Source: Pharus latifolius
Lineage: Eukaryota > Streptophyta > Magnoliopsida > Poales > Poaceae
Reading direction: 5' to 3'
DNA: 64,000 bases
NCBI GenBank assembly: GCA_019359835.1
Contig: CM033327.1
Coordinates: 34,981,288-35,045,287 of the forward strand
The notes under the pieces are model-generated. The model did no database searches. It worked only from the letters and a program-made list of their open reading frames with translations, and was not told the DNA's origin. The translations under genes and the position numbers were made by a program. This document shows, piece after piece, positions 20,254-30,583 of this stretch. Position 1 is the first letter of the stretch; every line of letters begins with the position of its first letter.

Positions 20254-21691
20254 TGTTGGGGGAAATCTCCGTGAGACTAAGTCTAGGTAAGTTGCGTCAC
20301 GTTCGCCCGGGGACGAGGCCTCCGGGGCCTCCCCGGGTGTCGCCATTTTGGCCCCCGGGACCTGGCCTCCGGCGCCGGTCTCGGGCGCCGCCATTTGCCA
20401 GGGGACATGGCCTCCGGGGCCTCCCCGGGCGCCACCTTTTGGCTCCCGGGACCCAGCCTCCGACGCCAGTCCCGGGTGCCACCATCTTGGCCCCCGGGAC
20501 CTGGCCTCCAGCGCCTATCCCAGGCGCCGCCATTGGCCCGGGGACGTGGCCTCCGGTGCCTCCCCGGGCGACGCCTTTTGGCTCCCGGGACCCGGCCTCC
20601 GGCGCCGGTCCCTGGCGCCGCCATCTTGGCCCCCGGGACCTGGCCTCCGGCGCTGGTCCCGGGCGCCGCCATTGGCCCGGGGACGTGGCCTCCGGGGCCT
20701 CCCCGGGCGCCGCCTTTTGGCCCCCGGGACCTGGCCTCTAGCGCCGGTCCAGGGAGCCGCCATTTGCCCGGGGACATGGCCTCCGGTGCCTCCCCGGGCG
20801 CCGCCTTTTGGCCCCGGGACCTGGCCTCCGGCGCCAGTCCCGGGCGCCGCCATTTGCCCGGGGACATGGCCTCCGGTGCCTCCCCGGGAGCCGCCTTTTG
20901 GCTCCCGGGACCCGGCCTCCGGTGCCTCCCCGGGCGCCGCCATTTTGGCCCCCGGGACCTGGCCTTCGGCGCCGATCCCGGGCGCCGCCATTTGCCCGGG
21001 GACATGGCCTTCGGTGCCTCCCCAGGCGCCGCCATTTGCCCGGGGACGAGGCCCCCGGGGCCTCCCCGGGCGCCGCCTTTTGGCCCCGGGACTTGGCCTC
21101 TGGTGCCGGTCCCGGGCGCCGCCATTTGCCCAGGGACGTGGCCTCCGGGGCCTCCCCGGGCGCCACCATTTTGGCCCCTGGGACCTGGCCTCCGGCGCAT
21201 GTCCCGGGCCTCATCACTCTTCTAAAGGTAAAGTCTCGAGTTGTTTATCACGTGCAGGTCACGCGAGGAGCGCCTCGGGAATCAGCGACCACCTGTCAAG
21301 CATCCAAGGCGTTTGACCGGGAGAAGGACGTCGCTACCCCTCAATCCGACGGTGGCTTCCGGGGTAGATAGGTCTTTTTGCTTCTTTTTGGGGCTATAAA
21401 TAGCCCTTGTACCCCTCAGTTGTAAGCAAGTGATTCATATTAATTGGAATAGCTAAACTCATAGGTGTGCTCTGGAAGCCTCTCCCCCGGAGAGAGCCTC
21501 CCCAGCCGACTCCGGTCGGGAGCGCACCGACAGGACTAGGGCCCCCACCGGGACCCGAACCTGTATAAATCCTCGTGTCATTTCTTGTGTTTGGCTGGCG
21601 GGGGAGGAACGGTCATCCGGTCAACCCGCGCCGCGTAATCTTCGCTAGGATCGTTCTTAAAACCTGCCGGGGTATTCGTAATACCACGACA
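20254..21691 (+). repeat. Copy A 3' LTR
   Basis: It is 1438 bp and matches the 5' LTR, with small differences in array length. The GC-rich array spans about 20300-21205. TATA at 21394-21403 and the CACGACA end are shared. Unique 3' parts of the two LTRs differ by about 14 of 480 positions by my count. Confidence 0.93.
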
Positions 21692-22600
21692 TAACCATAC
21701 CATATCACCTTCTTGAAATTGAGCATCAACTCGGTGTCGATCATGTCGCGCCTTGTACTTGAGTTGAGCTTTCAGCAAGTTCTGTTCAACTTCTCGATGG
21801 AGTCGTTGAATACCTTCCAGGAACTTTTGTGCTCGATCCTGATCAGATGCTTCCTTGCTGTTCTGTGCTGAGGTAGGGATCACAAACTCCATGTCAAATG
21901 GACTTTGAGGTAGAAATCCTAAACAGACCTGAAACGGCGACTTTCCAATGGAACCATGCACTGCTTGATTAAAAGCAAACTGCAGGCACGGTATGCTTTC
22001 ATCCAGGTCTTCGGGTGCTTCGAGTTATATCCTCTCAGAAGATGAACGGTTGTGCGATTTACCACCTCGGTTTGACCATCAGTTTGCGGATGAAAAGCAG
22101 TACTCCTCTTTAGCTTGGTGTCCATCATCGTCTAGAGCGATCGCCAAAAGTGACTAAGGAACCGGGTATCGCGATCAGACACAATAGAAGTCAGCAGTCC
22201 GAAGTGTGTCCAAACGTTTTGAAAGAATACCCGAGCTACTTCTTCTCCTGTGATAGTCGTTTGACAAGGTATAAGAATAATCATTTTGGAGAACAGATCA
22301 ACGACCACGAATAGATAGTCGTTGCCACGTCGGGTCTTAGGCAATCCTCCCAAGAAATCCATGGATATGCTCTCCCATGGTCCCGATGGAACTGGCAAAG
22401 GAGTGTACAAACCTAGTTTTTTGTTTGCCGGTTTTGCGATGCTGCAGAGACCACAGCCTCGAACAAAACTAGCCACATCTTACTGCATACGCGGCCAGAA
22501 CACATGTCAGTGAAGATTTTGCAACATCTTTGTAACCCCAAAGTGACCAGCTACCTTCGATGTGTGCGCTTCTCACAACCATTGAATTCAAGGTGCTCCA
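21692..22600 (-). pseudogene. C1 integrase (upstream part)
   Basis: The minus-strand integrase shows the zinc-binding part (FVRGCGLCSIAKPANK; CGLC). The core follows: first Asp in SMDFLGGLPKTRRGNDYLFVVVDLF, second Asp in SDRDTRFLSHFW, and Glu in HPQTDGQTEVVNRT. Then come QVCLGFLPQSPFDMEFVIP and a C-terminal part cut by copy A after GDMVWL. Stops near 22130 and 22480 separate the fragments. A functional protein would insert element cDNA into the genome. Confidence 0.85.
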
Positions 22601-24100
22601 TGAGGTATGCAAAGTAAATTGCCCTTGTACAAGAGTCCTTCTCGACGAACAAACTCCGTAGGTTTCCCTGTTTTGAGCTCAGTCAGTGCTGTTTGAAAAT
22701 CAGGGTCTTCATTGTACATATTGGCATAGTCATCATGACATGAGGGCTCGATCTGCATGAACGCTGATAAGCAGAGGGTCGTAACTGGTGGTCGCGACAA
22801 CATGTCCGCTAATTTGTTGTGTACGCCCTTCATGTACTTAATCACCAGATTAAACTGCTGCAAATACGACATCCACTTCATATGCCGAGCTTGCTGTAGC
22901 TTGGACTGAGTTTGCAAATATTGCAACAGTTGATGGTTGGTGTGGACAACAGTCTCTTTACCCAAGAGATAACACTGCCAATGTCTCACGGCCTGATGCA
23001 GTGCCCATAACTCCTTATCATAAGTCGGGTAGTTCTTCTGAGCTCCCTGGAATAACTCGGAGTGCTATGCCACTGGTCGACCTTCTTGCATGAGCACAGC
23101 ACCCATGGCATAACCTGAGGCATCAATTTCTAGCTCGAATGGTTTCTAGAGATTCGGCAAAGCTAACACAGGCGCCTCACTGATCTTCTTTTTCAGCAAG
23201 AGAAATGTGTCCTCATGTTTCCTTGTCCACTCGAACTTCTGATCAATCCTGGTTAATGCATGCAATGGAGAAGCCACAATTGAGAAGTGTCGGATAAACT
23301 TTCAAAGATATTGGCACGCTCCCACAAAACTATGCACGTCCGTAACTGTTCGTAGTCGCGGCCACTCGCAAATCACTTTTACCTTATCTAGGTCGATTTG
23401 CAACATACCGTTGCCGACCATGAATCCTAGGTAAAGTAGAGTTTGCTGGCCGAACTCACACTTCTTACGGTTGAGGAGCTGTTCGAACACCTTTTCGACA
23501 TAAATGAGGTGCTCATCCCACGAACGACTATAAACCAGTATGTCATCGAGGTAAACAATCACAAAGTCATCAATGAACTGTCTCAATACGTCATTCATAA
23601 GACGCATGAAAGTTGCCGGGGCGTTGCAGAGACCAAATGGCATGACCACCCATTCAAACAGACCTTGTTGTGTTTTAAACGTGGTCTTCCACGTATCCTC
23701 CTCTCAGATGCTTATTTGATGATACCCTGACTTAAGATCCAATTTGGAGAAGACAACAGCATGCTTCAATTGGTCTTTCAAGTCATCAATACGAGGAAGG
23801 GGGTACCGGTTCTTGATGGTGATCTTGTTCAGTGCTCGGCAGTCGATGCACATACGCCAAGTCCCATCTTTCTTTGGCACTAACACCATAGGAGATCCAC
23901 AAGGTGAACTACTCGGTTGAATGGCACCATCATTTAGCAACTCACCAAGTTGTCTCTTGATCTCTTCATTCTCCAATACTGAGTTGTGATACATACTCAG
24001 ATTGGGCAATGTCGCATCGGACACAAGTTGAATTTCATGCTCGACTGGACGTTTCAGCGGACGACCCTTGGTAGTCTTGAACAGATCACTGTATTTCTCC
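22601..24100 (-). pseudogene. C1 reverse transcriptase and RNase H
   Basis: RT blocks: WRMCIDCRALNKITIKNRYPLP, FSKLDLKSGYHQI, VMPFGLCNAPATFMRLMNDVL and the catalytic VYLDDILVYS near 23530-23560. RNase H follows: an ELEIDASGYAMGAVL block near 23100-23140 holding the first catalytic Asp, then LLGKETVVHTNHQLLQYL and the GVHNKLADMLSRPP end. The frame is interrupted near 23700 and at several sites between 22990 and 23300, so it is inactive. Confidence 0.87.
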
Positions 24101-25743
24101 AGCAGTCCCAACAAACGACCAGAATCCTCTCGACACACCAACGACAATGCTGGTCGAGCACCGTCACCTTGACCAATGGGTCGAATCATGACAAGCACAT
24201 ATTTGTGACATGCCTTAACAATTCGTTTGGCCTGATTTGCGGTAATCAAGTTCGAAGTGTTGACGTAGATGTCTCTACTGATTATGAACTTAACTCCGTC
24301 TTTGGTGAGGTCGTATTCTTGCGCTCGCCAATGGAAGTGAGCATCTCGATCATATAGATACGGACTCCCAAAGATCACCTGACAGATATCGATAGGGACA
24401 ACATCGCATTGCACCTCATCGATATATCGTACAGAGATCACAAACTTCAACACACACTGACTCGTAATCTGTTGGTTCACGTCGGATGTAAACCAACCTA
24501 GCAGATATGGTCGTGGGTGTGTGGTTGTCTTCAAACCAAGTCGCCGAACCAGTCCAGCGGAGACCAGATTCTTCTTACTTCCGGGATCAAATATCGTTGC
24601 GAGCACTTCGTGCTTCACCTGGATGTTGATGGTGAACAAGTCCTCCGTTGGGTGATGGTCGTCCGGGGAATCAGAACCCTTCTCCTTCGGCATTGCCATT
24701 AGAGACAAGGTTGTATCCGCCTCACTAACCGAATTCACTCGGACAACTTCTTCGTCGGGTGAAGTCGCAGTAGTCATGGCTGTTCTTTTCCCTTGTCCGT
24801 TTTTCTTTGGTCGAAGTTCAGGATGAAGCTTGTAGCATTTGTCCTTGGTGTGTCCCGTGACTTGACAATGTTCACAAAAGGCACCCGTGCCCGATTTTGA
24901 AGCATTCTTCTTCGGACTCGACTTTTTCTTTGTCAAGGTCGCACTTTCCTTCGTGCTTTTGTCGCTGTGGGATTTATTCTTCTTGTCGATCGCCATAGCG
25001 GTTGTGCTTGCGGTCGCGATGTCTTGGACGCTGAACAGACTTAGCTCAGTACTGATTGTTTTCTGAAGTCCAGATGTGTATTTCCGAAATACCTGAGGAT
25101 CGGATAGCGATATGCTGATGACCATCGCTTGTCTCCGGAACTCCGTCATATAGTCTTGGACGGTCTGGTCGCGCCGTTGGTACAATCTGTGCCAACGCTC
25201 CCATCTCTCCTGAAGGTAACCCATCGGATAGAATTCTTGTCGCAAAAGTCGTTTGAATTGACCCCATGCAAGGTCGTCAACTTCACCACAGGCGACAAGG
25301 GCCTTCCACTATGTCTTGGCGTGGTCCTTCATCTTCAAAGGTGTGAACTTCATCTTTTGAGAGCTGGTGAACCCTTTCAGGTCAAAGTAGGTCTCAAGCT
25401 GGTCGATCCAAGAATCTAGTTTCTCGGCATTGATCACCCCATCATATATGGGTATATCAATCTTAGCGTTGACCTTAAAGGATCCGATAGCTAGGGAGGT
25501 GTTGGCAAGGTCATCGGTCTTGTGGTCGCCTTCGTCTCCATCTTCGTCTGCCCTGCGCAAGTCTTCACCAGTCTTCTCACCCATAACCTTCCCTACTTCA
25601 GGAGGTACAATCATGGCCTACTGCTTAATCCAAGGAAGAACAGTTTCCATGTCGGTGGAGAGCTTAGCCACTTGTTCGGCTAGGTTAGCTTGAATGGAGT
25701 TTCACCGGAAGTTTTATAACCCTGGCAAGTCTTCACCATCCAT
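24101..25743 (-). pseudogene. C1 gag and protease
   Basis: The start codon is probably ATG at 25743, 13 bp inside the primer site. Gag shows DIPIYDGVINAEKLDSWIDQLETYF and YPMGYLQERWERWHRLYQRRDQTVQDYMTEFR, followed by a Lys-rich linker. A classic CCHC knuckle (CEHCQVTGHTKDKC) lies near 24836-24877. The protease block reads ATIFDPGSKKNLVSAGLV near 24560-24600; Ty3/gypsy proteases usually have D-S/T-G, so the Pro is unusual. Stops near 25310 and 25620 and others break it. Confidence 0.85.
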
Positions 25744-25755
25744 AGGATAGGAAAG

Positions 25756-25769
25756 TTGCTCTGATACCA
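25756..25769 (-). other. Primer-binding site of C1 (initiator tRNA-Met type)
   Basis: The minus strand reads TGGTATCAGAGCAA, 3 bp inside the 5' LTR. This is the standard plant initiator tRNA-Met primer sequence and fixes the orientation and the LTR boundary. Confidence 0.92.
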
Positions 25770-25772
25770 ACT

Positions 25773-26282
25773 TGATCCGTTTGAGACCTAGCCTTGGTTT
25801 TCGCACTAGGCTCACCCAGATTCTAATATGCGGAATAATGGGATCTTACTCAGAAATACCGAAACCCAAATGTTGTTCAAAAACACAGCTCAAAGTAATT
25901 GCACAACTCTTTATTTAAAAGAGGGCTTTACACGTCGAACATTAGACACACTTGCCTACGTCGAAGGAACTCTAAGATGGATATATGATCCAAGGCTGTA
26001 ATAATATTCGATGATCTAAACTAGACCTATTACAAGGTATTTATAGTCCAATCGTATGAGTACGTATCAGACTCAATAACCTAAATGTATTAGACTCATA
26101 TAACTAACTAATCCTAAACGGATAAGCTTAGTTATATATATATATAGATCATATTACAATTCCGAATAGGGAACAAATTCCTTTTTGTGGTCGCGAACTA
26201 ATCCATGGTCGCAAAACCTTTTCGATCACGGTTAAGGTCACGAAGCCGTATGCGATCAGGACTTGAAGATCCTCCCGGATCA
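25773..26282 (-). repeat. C1 5' LTR
   Basis: It is 510 bp with ends TGATCCG...CGGATCA. An AT-dinucleotide run (TATATATATATA near 26132-26146) may act as TATA box. GGTCGCGAA-type words recur between 26190 and 26260. AGTAA follows at 26283-26287. Confidence 0.92.
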
Positions 26283-27478
26283 AGTAACATAGATCTGGAG
26301 AATGTCAGATGGATTTTGTGTTCCATTGAATCGCTTGATCGTGCCTGGCTTGAATTTATCAGGCTAGGTTACTACCCTCAATCCTAGTGAGAAAGCTTTG
26401 CAACCAACGTATGCAGTACGGGGTTGTCGATCATCATCACCATCCTCCTGGTCGTGGGAAAATCTTGTAGGTGGAGCACCACGATGTGGCCCCAAATGTG
26501 AGTGTATTGGCTCACGGTCGTGGTCACAATGATGAGTCGGTGTGGTTCGAACAGGATCGAGTGTTCTTTGACCAGACCGAGCACTATTTCCTTCCTGAGA
26601 GTTGGCTGTTGAACGCGACTAGGCAGTTGGAGTTACATCTGATGCAACCCCATAGGATTGTCTGCAAGAACTATTGTGAAAGTTACCCTGTCATCGTTAG
26701 CAAAACCGGCGGGAGGGTTATGGAGAGCTTTTGCAATCACCCGAATGCGCTCCTACATGCTTCTTCTAGGAGCCAAAGGAGTTTTTGCCATCATCGCGTC
26801 ACCCACTCCGGAACACTCCGGATCTATGAGGGGTGACTGGTCACACCTACAACCACCAGGGGGTCGTTGGTGGGACGTTCTGGGGTCGAAGTTCGCGGCA
26901 TCATGGCGAAGTTGCATAAGACGCAAAGTTTCCTCCATCGTCTTGCAAACCTCATCCTCACCACACATACAAGCTTCATCTTCCAACCGTTTGTGGTCCC
27001 CTTCCTCCCTAGCAATCCGTTGCTCAAAAGTTTCCTCGGAAAGTACTGCAACATCCCTTGGACGCAAGACTATAGACGGGGAGAGAATTTCCTCTTTGTC
27101 CGAGTCACACTCGAAGTCAAAGAGAGAATTTAGATTATCTGGAGTGGACTGTTCCAGACAAGACAAATGGTGATCACTAGGATCATCCATATTGAACATG
27201 GACGCATCGAGATCCCCATTGTCTCTATCAGTTAAAGTAATAGGTTGTGGTACATACTCGCCTTCGGATGCCGTAGGGTTCACAGAAGGTGAATGAACTA
27301 CTTCCTCAAGTTTTTGATCACTGGTCGTGACCAAAACTGGAGAAGAATTCTCCACAGCACTGGGCTCAAGAAAGCATCGATCTCTTCCATGGGAATATTA
27401 TCTTCATCCATGATATTGACGTAGTCGGCGAGATTGAAGTCATTCTCAAGAGTCATATGCACAGGGTAAAGGATCCAT
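26283..27478 (-). pseudogene. Copy Z gag, N-terminal half
   Basis: The ATG at 27478-27476 starts MDPLPCAYDS, matching MAGAYDSEND of copy X. A frameshift comes soon after (TCTTGAGAATGAC). An acidic N-terminal region follows (NFADY/IMDEDNIPMEE, SLFDFECDSDKEE, ETFEQRIAREEGD), then a basic stretch (GCRCDQSP). The start of the retrotrans_gag domain is next to the insertion (KFKPGTIKRFNGTQNPSDILQIYVT). It joins 6900 across copy C1. Confidence 0.75.
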
Positions 27479-27516
27479 AGACACAATTAACTTTGGTGAA
27501 GAAGAAAATACCTTGT

Positions 27517-27538
27517 AGGATCCCCACAGACAGTGCCA
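27517..27538 (-). other. Candidate primer-binding site of copy Z
   Basis: TGGCACTGTCTGTGGGGATC lies two bases inside the LTR end. It aligns with TGGCGCCCACCGTGGGGCC of copy X and appears to be a mutated version of it. Confidence 0.6.
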
Positions 27539-27540
27539 TA

Positions 27541-28706
27541 TGTCAATGATTGGAACAAAATCCCAAGTCGAACTTACATGAATTTAGTTTGTTTTGTAGG
27601 AAGGTAGTATCAAACAATCACCAAAGACAAATCACTATATCTATGAACATTAAGGCACGTTATGTTTATATAGGTTCAGGCCGTCATAGTCTGAGTAATA
27701 GCCCTACTCCTCTTATATTCTCACTATATGAATAATGGAATTACAAAGTGTGAATTCACAAGTCTAATCCTGTTGTTTCATCTTCAACCTTCTCATTTCC
27801 CTTTCTTGCCCTCTCTTTATACTTGTTGAAGAGGCCGTCAGTTGCTTGACTGAAAGGGCGCTTGGTGATAACTACACGTTGGTTGAAGGCGGTTGTTGTT
27901 CACCGGTTAGAAGATGCAGTTGCTGTTCACCGACTATGGTGTGTGGTTATTGATAACTACACACCCATTCATAGCTAATTGACTGTTTATGAATAACGAC
28001 ATAGTCAATGACAACTGTGTAATCATTCTTATGTTGTCAATCAAAAGAGCATTATCCTAGGAATATTAACTAGAGTGCAATTATCATGTAATTGCACAAC
28101 TCTTGGACCATGGTCAGCAAGTCTCAACCATACCCTCTTGATTTAGAGGTGCTTCCACTTCTAATAACCCTGTATTCTTTGGTCGCGTACAGACTATGAC
28201 CGTGTATAGGGATTTATCATATCTCCACAACCAAAATGACTGCGGGCAAATATCTCTACGACCAAAGAGGTCGCAGATAGTATGATTCATAAATGATTGC
28301 GATCATGGGAGACCGCGGCCACAATCTATTAACGTCACGAATAATACTCATTTGTGACAGGCCTTTGTGTCTAATTCACAAAATTGGATGAGGTATATCC
28401 AAACTAACTTGGACTATTCCAAGATCTCTCTCTGTGGTCTCCTGCAACCATGGAAAGGTATGACCAAAATAGCTTAGCCCTCTTTCCATGGTCTTCCGCG
28501 ACCTCGAAAAGGTATAGGCAGATAACATAGATTTCTCTTTCCGTGGTCTCTTGTGACCATGGAAAGGTATAAACAAAGAACTTGAATCTCTCTCTGTGGT
28601 CTCCTGCAACCATGGAAAGATTTAACCAAAGAACTTGGAACTCTCTCCGTGGTCTCCTGTGATCACGGAAAGGCATAGACAAAGGACTTGGTAAAAATCC
28701 TCGTCA
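27541..28706 (-). repeat. Copy Z 5' LTR with hairpin-forming tandem units
   Basis: On the plus strand it reads TGTCAATGATTGG...CCTCGTCA, 1166 bp, homologous to the V LTR (33655-34625). At 28425-28690 about five units of about 54 bp recur. Each contains a CTNTCCRTGGTC arm and a GACCATGGAAAGG arm about 6 bases apart, so each can form a short hairpin; the unit at 28535-28565 is nearly perfect. Confidence 0.85.
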
Positions 28707-29513
28707 AACTCGTGCAAATATTACCTCGTCATCATTTGTAACACCAGTGTGAGGGTTGTGAAGTGCTTCTGCAATCACGCGAATGCGTTTTTGCATACTT
28801 CTTCTAGGAGCCAGAGGAGTCTTAACCATTATCGGCTCAGCCATTTGGGAATGCTCTGGATTTGTGACCGGCGATTGATCGCACCTACATCCACCAGGAG
28901 GCTGTTGGCGGGACGTTCCAGGGCCAAGGTTCGTGGCATCATAACGAAGTTGCACAAGGCACAGAGTTTCTTATGTAGACTTGCGAACTTCTTCCCGCCG
29001 CAAGCGAGGTTCATCTTCTTGCCGTTTACGGTCCTCTTCTTCCCGAGCAAGCCGTTGCTCTAGGGTCTCCTCGGAAAGTCCAGCAACTTCCCATGGAGCC
29101 AAAACCATAGACGGAGAGAACATCTCCTCCTTTTCTTATTCATACTCAAAGTCAAGGAGGGAATGGAAATTGTTTGGAGTAGATTCTTCCAAACCCAACA
29201 AACAGTAATCATAAGGATCTCCCATATCCGACATGAAGGCATCGGGATCCTTAGCCCCCTCGCTGGTCAAGGAAATGAGTTGTGGTTCATTCTCTCCTTC
29301 GGATGTGGCAAGGCTCACGGAAGGCAAGTGGACTGCTCCTTCAGGTTCTCGGTCGATGGTCATCACCGGAGCCGAAGAAGAGTTCTCCTCAGCATAGGAT
29401 TCGAGGGCGACATCGATCTCTTCTATGGGAATGACATCTTCATCCATGATATCGGTGTAGTCGGCGAGATCATAATCGTTCTCAGAATCGTATGCACAAG
29501 GCACGGGCTCCAT
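28707..29513 (-). pseudogene. Copy W gag N-terminus (T1), cut by copy Z
   Basis: The ATG at 29513-29511 starts MEPVPCAYDSENDYDLADYTDIMDED, matching the gag N-termini of X and Z. Acidic segments (HSLLDFEYE) and the GCRCDQSPVTNPEH stretch follow. The frame is broken near 29136-29160 and elsewhere. The sequence ends at 28707 where Z inserted. The rest of W, including pol, must lie left of the window. Confidence 0.7.
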
Positions 29514-29547
29514 AGATACGGCTAACCTAGGTGAAGAAGAAAATATT

Positions 29548-29662
29548 CTGTCGATCCCTACGGTCGGCAACAGCTATCGACGATTGGGACTTACATAGAT
29601 TTGATTTACTTAGAATGGGGGATAGTATCAATCAATCACCAAAGAGTATCATCGTAAAAATC
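29548..29662 (-). repeat. Copy W primer site and 5' LTR remnant
   Basis: On the minus strand the T1-type LTR end (CCAATCGTCGATA) is followed by TGTTGCCGACCGTAGGGATC, the equivalent of the primer sites of X and Z. Only about 88 bp of LTR remain before the T2 LTR insertion at 29663. Confidence 0.65.
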
Positions 29663-30291
29663 TGTTGGGGCAAATCTCCACGGGATCAAGTCCAAGTAAG
29701 AGGCTGTTCAATTTGCCCGGGGACAAGGGCCCCCCGGTGGCTTGTCCCGGGCGCCGCCTATTGCCTGGGGACAAGGCCCCCCCCCCGTGGCTTGTCCTGG
29801 GCGCCGCCTTTTGCTCGGGGACAAGGCATCCCGGTGGCTGGTCCCGGGCGCCGCCTTTTGCCCGGGGACAAGGCCCCCCGGTGGCTCGTCCCGGGCGCCG
29901 CCTTTTGCCCGGAGACAAGGCCCCCTGGTGGCCTGTCCCGGGCGCCGCCATTTGCCTGGGGACAAGGCCCCCCAGTGGCTTCTCCCAGGTGCAGCCATTT
30001 GCCCGAGGACAAGGCCCCCGGTGGCTTGTCCCGGGTGCCGCCTTTTGCTCGAGGACAAGGCCCCCGGTGGCTTGTCCCGGGCGCCGCCTTTTGCCCAGGG
30101 ACAAGGCCCCCCGGTGGCCTGTCCCGGGTGCCGTCTTCCGATGGCAGGGGGTCTCCGGTCCGGGGTCACATGAGGGTCACGCAAGAAGTGCATCAGGAAT
30201 TGGCGGACACTTGTCAAGCATCTAAGGTCCCTGACTGGAAGAAGGACGTTGCTACCCCTCGATCCAACGGTGGTAGGCGGGGTAGTTTAGT
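29663..30291 (+). repeat. T2 LTR fragment (Y-type array)
   Basis: It starts TGTTGGGGCAAATC like other T2 LTRs and contains about nine units of about 45 bp with the core GGGACAAGGCCCCCCGGTGG and CCCGGGCGCCGCC. This is the array version found in the Y LTR, not that of copy A. It stops at TAGTCTTT, well before the expected CACGACA end, and is joined to a C-family scrap. Open frames here are by-products of GC content. Confidence 0.8.
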
Positions 30292-30356
30292 CTTTCCGCA
30301 TATTAGAATCTGGGTGAGCCTAGTGCAAAAACCAAGGTTAGGTCTCAAAAGGTTCA
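30292..30356 (+). repeat. C-family LTR scrap, opposite orientation
   Basis: These 65 bp match the reverse complement of the left end of C1-type LTRs (CCGCATATTAGAATCTGGG...GGTCTCAAA), down to the mutated terminus AAAAGGTTCA. The joint to the T2 fragment shares TTNCGCAT with both parents, which suggests end joining through microhomology. Confidence 0.75.
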
Positions 30357-30583
30357 TGCTTCCTCCTCCGCCACGCCTCCCCCGCATCTGTGAGATGGAT
30401 CAAGCTGCGATAGCTTGTGAATTGGATCGAGCGAGCGAGGAAGTCCTTCTTCTCCACCACGCCTCCCCCGCATCTGTTCAGCTCGATAACCTAACCAAGC
30501 AGAGCTGGCTTGACTCGCTAGATGAATGAGCTCTAGCTGAGCCAGGCCCAGCTCGCTAGAACTTGGCTCGTTTCCATCCCTAG
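30357..30583. mobile_element. hAT-like element terminus, second copy
   Basis: The right part (30484-30583) has the GAGCT/GCTCG composition and the CGTTTCCATCCCTAG end seen at 657-674, in the same orientation. The left part holds an 86-bp-spaced duplication of CCACGCCTCCCCCGCATCTG (30372 and 30458). The other terminus was not found. Confidence 0.35.

Larger units (their letters stand above)
7887..21691 (+). mobile_element. Copy A: structurally complete GC-rich T2 Tat-type Ty3/gypsy element (13.8 kb)
   Basis: It is bounded by TGTTGGGGG...CACGACA LTRs and a TAACC duplication. Order: 5' LTR, primer site, gag, protease-RT-RNase H-integrase, a repeat-rich spacer, a spliced gene on the opposite strand, a purine tract, 3' LTR. 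Over about 480 bp of the unique 3' parts of the two LTRs I count about 14 differences (roughly 3%), so the insertion is fairly recent. It is not coding-competent: gag has frameshifts, and pol has one frameshift and three nonsense codons. It has the largest number of intact structural features in the window. Confidence 0.95.
6901..26282 (-). mobile_element. Copy C1: chromovirus-like Ty3/gypsy element, host of copy A
   Basis: Two LTRs with matching ends (TGATCCR...GATCA) flank it, with 5-bp duplications AGTAA on both sides. On the minus strand the order is 5' LTR, a tRNA-iMet primer site, gag, protease, RT, RNase H, integrase, 3' LTR. This is the Ty3/gypsy order. Without the nested copy A and its duplication, the element is about 5.57 kb. 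Gag and pol carry several stops and frameshifts. Family assignment to chromoviruses rests on the single gag-pol layout, the iMet primer and a weak chromodomain-like C-terminus. Confidence 0.92.
675..28706 (-). mobile_element. Copy Z: T1 Tat-type Ty3/gypsy element, split by nested insertions
   Basis: Read on the minus strand, the order is 5' LTR (27541-28706), primer site, gag, protease, RT, RNase H end, integrase start, then a gene on the opposite strand (813-4083). The gag is cut in two at 6900/26283 by copy C1; its two halves join in frame around an AGTAA duplication. Most of the integrase is deleted at about 4084-4090, and the RT/RNase H junction is deleted at about 4715. The 3' LTR is not in the window. 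Z is inserted in the gag of copy W. The sequence 28707-28711 (AACTC) would be one target duplication; its partner lies off the left edge. Confidence 0.8.
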
